The translations under genes and the position numbers were made by a program. A stretch of DNA of 24,441 nt from Sva-07 sp963717385 (GTDB lineage Bacteria; Actinomycetota; Acidimicrobiia; Acidimicrobiales; Ilumatobacteraceae), in NCBI GenBank assembly GCA_963717385.1, contig CAVQWE010000013.1, positions 1-24,441 of the forward strand, in the 5' to 3' direction. The notes beneath the pieces were generated by a model. The model had not been told where the DNA came from and did no database searches. It was given only the letters and a program-made list of their open reading frames with translations. This document shows, piece after piece, positions 23,201 to 24,441 of this stretch; the first letter of the stretch is position 1, and every line of letters begins with the position of its first letter.

Positions 23201-24441
23201 TCAGCTGTCGAAGGCCGCCGCGGTCTCCGAGCAGACCTTGGACTCGTAGTCCTCGATCGTGCGGGTGCCGTTGATCACCGCGGTGACAGCGTCGTTCATT
23301 GCCGTGTCGAAGGTCGGCCAGTCGCCGGCCCACAGGGGGCCTTCAGCGGTGGGCGAGTCCTGCAACGCGTTGATGAACGCCTCGTTGTTGTCGGGTGGTG
23401 TGAAGCCCAAGAACGCCTCGATGGCCTCGTCGCTGGTGCGGCTCGGGATGTTGGCCCCGAGTTCTGCGATCTGGCCCTGAGTCGATGCTTCCGTCAGGGC
23501 CTGGACGAGTGCCCAGGCTTCTTCGGGGTTCTCGGTGTTGGCGTTGACGACGTAGGCGCCCCAGAACAACCAGTTGCCCTGTGTGCCACCCGGGCCCGTC
23601 GGCAGTTCGACGACGTCCCAGTTGAAGTTGGCATCGGCACGGGCGCCGGGGGTTGCCCAACGACCGTTGATGAACATGCCGACGGTGCCGGCCTTCCACG
23701 GCGGCTCACCGTCTTCGCCGAACGGGACGGCGAGGTCGGCTCCATAGATGTCGACGACCTGCGCGATGCCGGCAATCGACTCCGGGGTGTCGAGGGCGCA
23801 GGCGGTGCGGTCCTCGTTGAAGAAGCTGCCGCCGGCAGCGTTCATGAACGCTCCGTAGTTGGCCCACCATCCGTTCATCGCGAAGCCCTTGTTGGCGCCG
23901 CCGAGGTCGGTGACCGCCTGGGCGACGTCCTGGAATGCAGCCCAGTCCCATTCACCGGCAGCTGCCAGCGCACGGGGGTCGTCGGCTCCGGCCTCGGCGA
24001 TGAGGTCGTTGTTGAGGTACAGCGCGAACGTCGAGACGTCACGCGGCAGGCCCCACAGCTTGTCGCCGGGTGCGCCCGTTTCCGGGTCGTAGGTCAGGTG
24101 GAACATCGGTTCGGGGTAGAACGCGTCGGTGTCAAAGCCGTCCGCGGCCGCGAGCGGTCCGAGGTCGAGGATGAGACCTTCGCTCTGGAATCGGGCGATG
24201 TCGGTTCCGGGGATCCAGAACACGTCGGGCGCGGTGCCGTTGGCGATCTCGGTGACGAGCTGGTCCTGGTAGGGCGAGCCCTCGTTGGTGCCCGGCTCGT
24301 AGCTCAGCGAGAACGCCTCGTTGGCGGCATCGATCTCGTCGCTGATGCCGGCGTACACGGCGGCTTCAGCGTCGTTGTCGGGGCGGGTACGCCAGCGGAT
24401 TTCGACCCCGCTGCCGTCACCTCCGCCACCTGCGGTGGTTT
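23201..24441 (-). CDS. Sugar ABC transporter substrate-binding protein, N-terminus off the window
   Basis: The frame is open to the right edge, so the 5' end, including any signal peptide or lipobox, is missing. The first residues seen are TTAGGGGDGSGVEIRWRTRP, a glycine-rich linker typical just after a lipoprotein cysteine. The rest is a family 1 (UgpB/MalE-like) solute-binding protein: PYQDQLVTEIANGTAPDVFW, LPRDVSTFALYLNNDLIAEAG, GMFINGRWATPG, and EEAWALVQALTEASTQG. It should capture sugar outside the membrane and deliver it to the two permeases that follow. About 413 residues are present. Sugar identity is unknown; the galT at the operon end hints at galactose-containing substrates. GTG 24358 is internal, not the start. 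Confidence 0.9.
   Translation of the reverse strand, partial: TTAGGGGDGSGVEIRWRTRPDNDAEAAVYAGISDEIDAANEAFSLSYEPGTNEGSPYQDQLVTEIANGTAPDVFWIPGTDIARFQSEGLILDLGPLAAADGFDTDAFYPEPMFHLTYDPETGAPGDKLWGLPRDVSTFALYLNNDLIAEAGADDPRALAAAGEWDWAAFQDVAQAVTDLGGANKGFAMNGWWANYGAFMNAAGGSFFNEDRTACALDTPESIAGIAQVVDIYGADLAVPFGEDGEPPWKAGTVGMFINGRWATPGARADANFNWDVVELPTGPGGTQGNWLFWGAYVVNANTENPEEAWALVQALTEASTQGQIAELGANIPSRTSDEAIEAFLGFTPPDNNEAFINALQDSPTAEGPLWAGDWPTFDTAMNDAVTAVINGTRTIEDYESKVCSETAAAFDS

Noticed and set aside
1..24441. tRNA, rRNA, integrase, transposase, toxin-antitoxin or defence genes
   Set aside because: None could be recognised on either strand; gene content is ordinary metabolic and housekeeping chromosome.

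Overview
The window is high-GC, actinobacterial-style DNA. The best guess is an Acidimicrobiia-type genome (Ilumatobacter-like). This rests on an NrdR-boxed class I ribonucleotide reductase operon, an ArsA-like ATPase pair of the Rv3679/Rv3680 type, ethylmalonyl-CoA-type lyases, frequent GTG starts, and several genes whose -10 box lies 6-7 nt before the start codon (leaderless transcripts). The taxon is inferred, not proven.

Layout. 1-1730 (-): frame-broken MalT/LAL-type LuxR regulator running off the left edge. 2001-2370 (+): small unknown protein, frame-broken. 2390-6216 (+): promoter, two NrdR boxes, nrdA (two frame breaks) and nrdB. 6246-7397 (-): class III CoA-transferase, divergent from an HMG-CoA-lyase-like gene (7451-8371, +). 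8394-8495: two copies of a palindromic extragenic repeat. 8520-10627 (+): the ArsA-like pair. Then, all on +: a serine beta-lactamase-fold hydrolase, a flippase-like membrane protein, a MaoC hydratase, MutY, a two-domain HAD/trehalose-phosphatase, and two citrate-lyase-beta-family lyases (Mcl1- and Mcl2-like). 18089-18140: double hairpin between convergent genes. 24441-18135 (-): sugar ABC importer operon in the order binding protein (cut by the right edge), MalF-like permease, MalG-like permease, MalK-like ATPase, galT.

Function. nrdAB supplies dNTPs under NrdR control. The MaoC hydratase and the two Mcl-type lyases fit C4/C5 dicarboxyl-CoA chemistry such as the ethylmalonyl-CoA pathway; the CoA-transferase and HMG-CoA lyase add acyl-CoA turnover. 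The importer ends in galT, which suggests galactose or a galactoside as substrate.

Quality warning. Net one-base frame breaks occur repeatedly: at least five in the regulator, one in the small ORF, two in nrdA, one in malK and probably one at the end of the first permease. Because nrdA should be essential, base-call or assembly errors are a likelier explanation than decay. Apparent fusions (MalK-GalT, MutY-HAD) should be read with that in mind. I found no clear new defence or mobile system. The most unusual items are the complementary P-loop defects of the ATPase pair, the enlarged importer permeases, and a leaderless promoter inside an open MutY-HAD frame.
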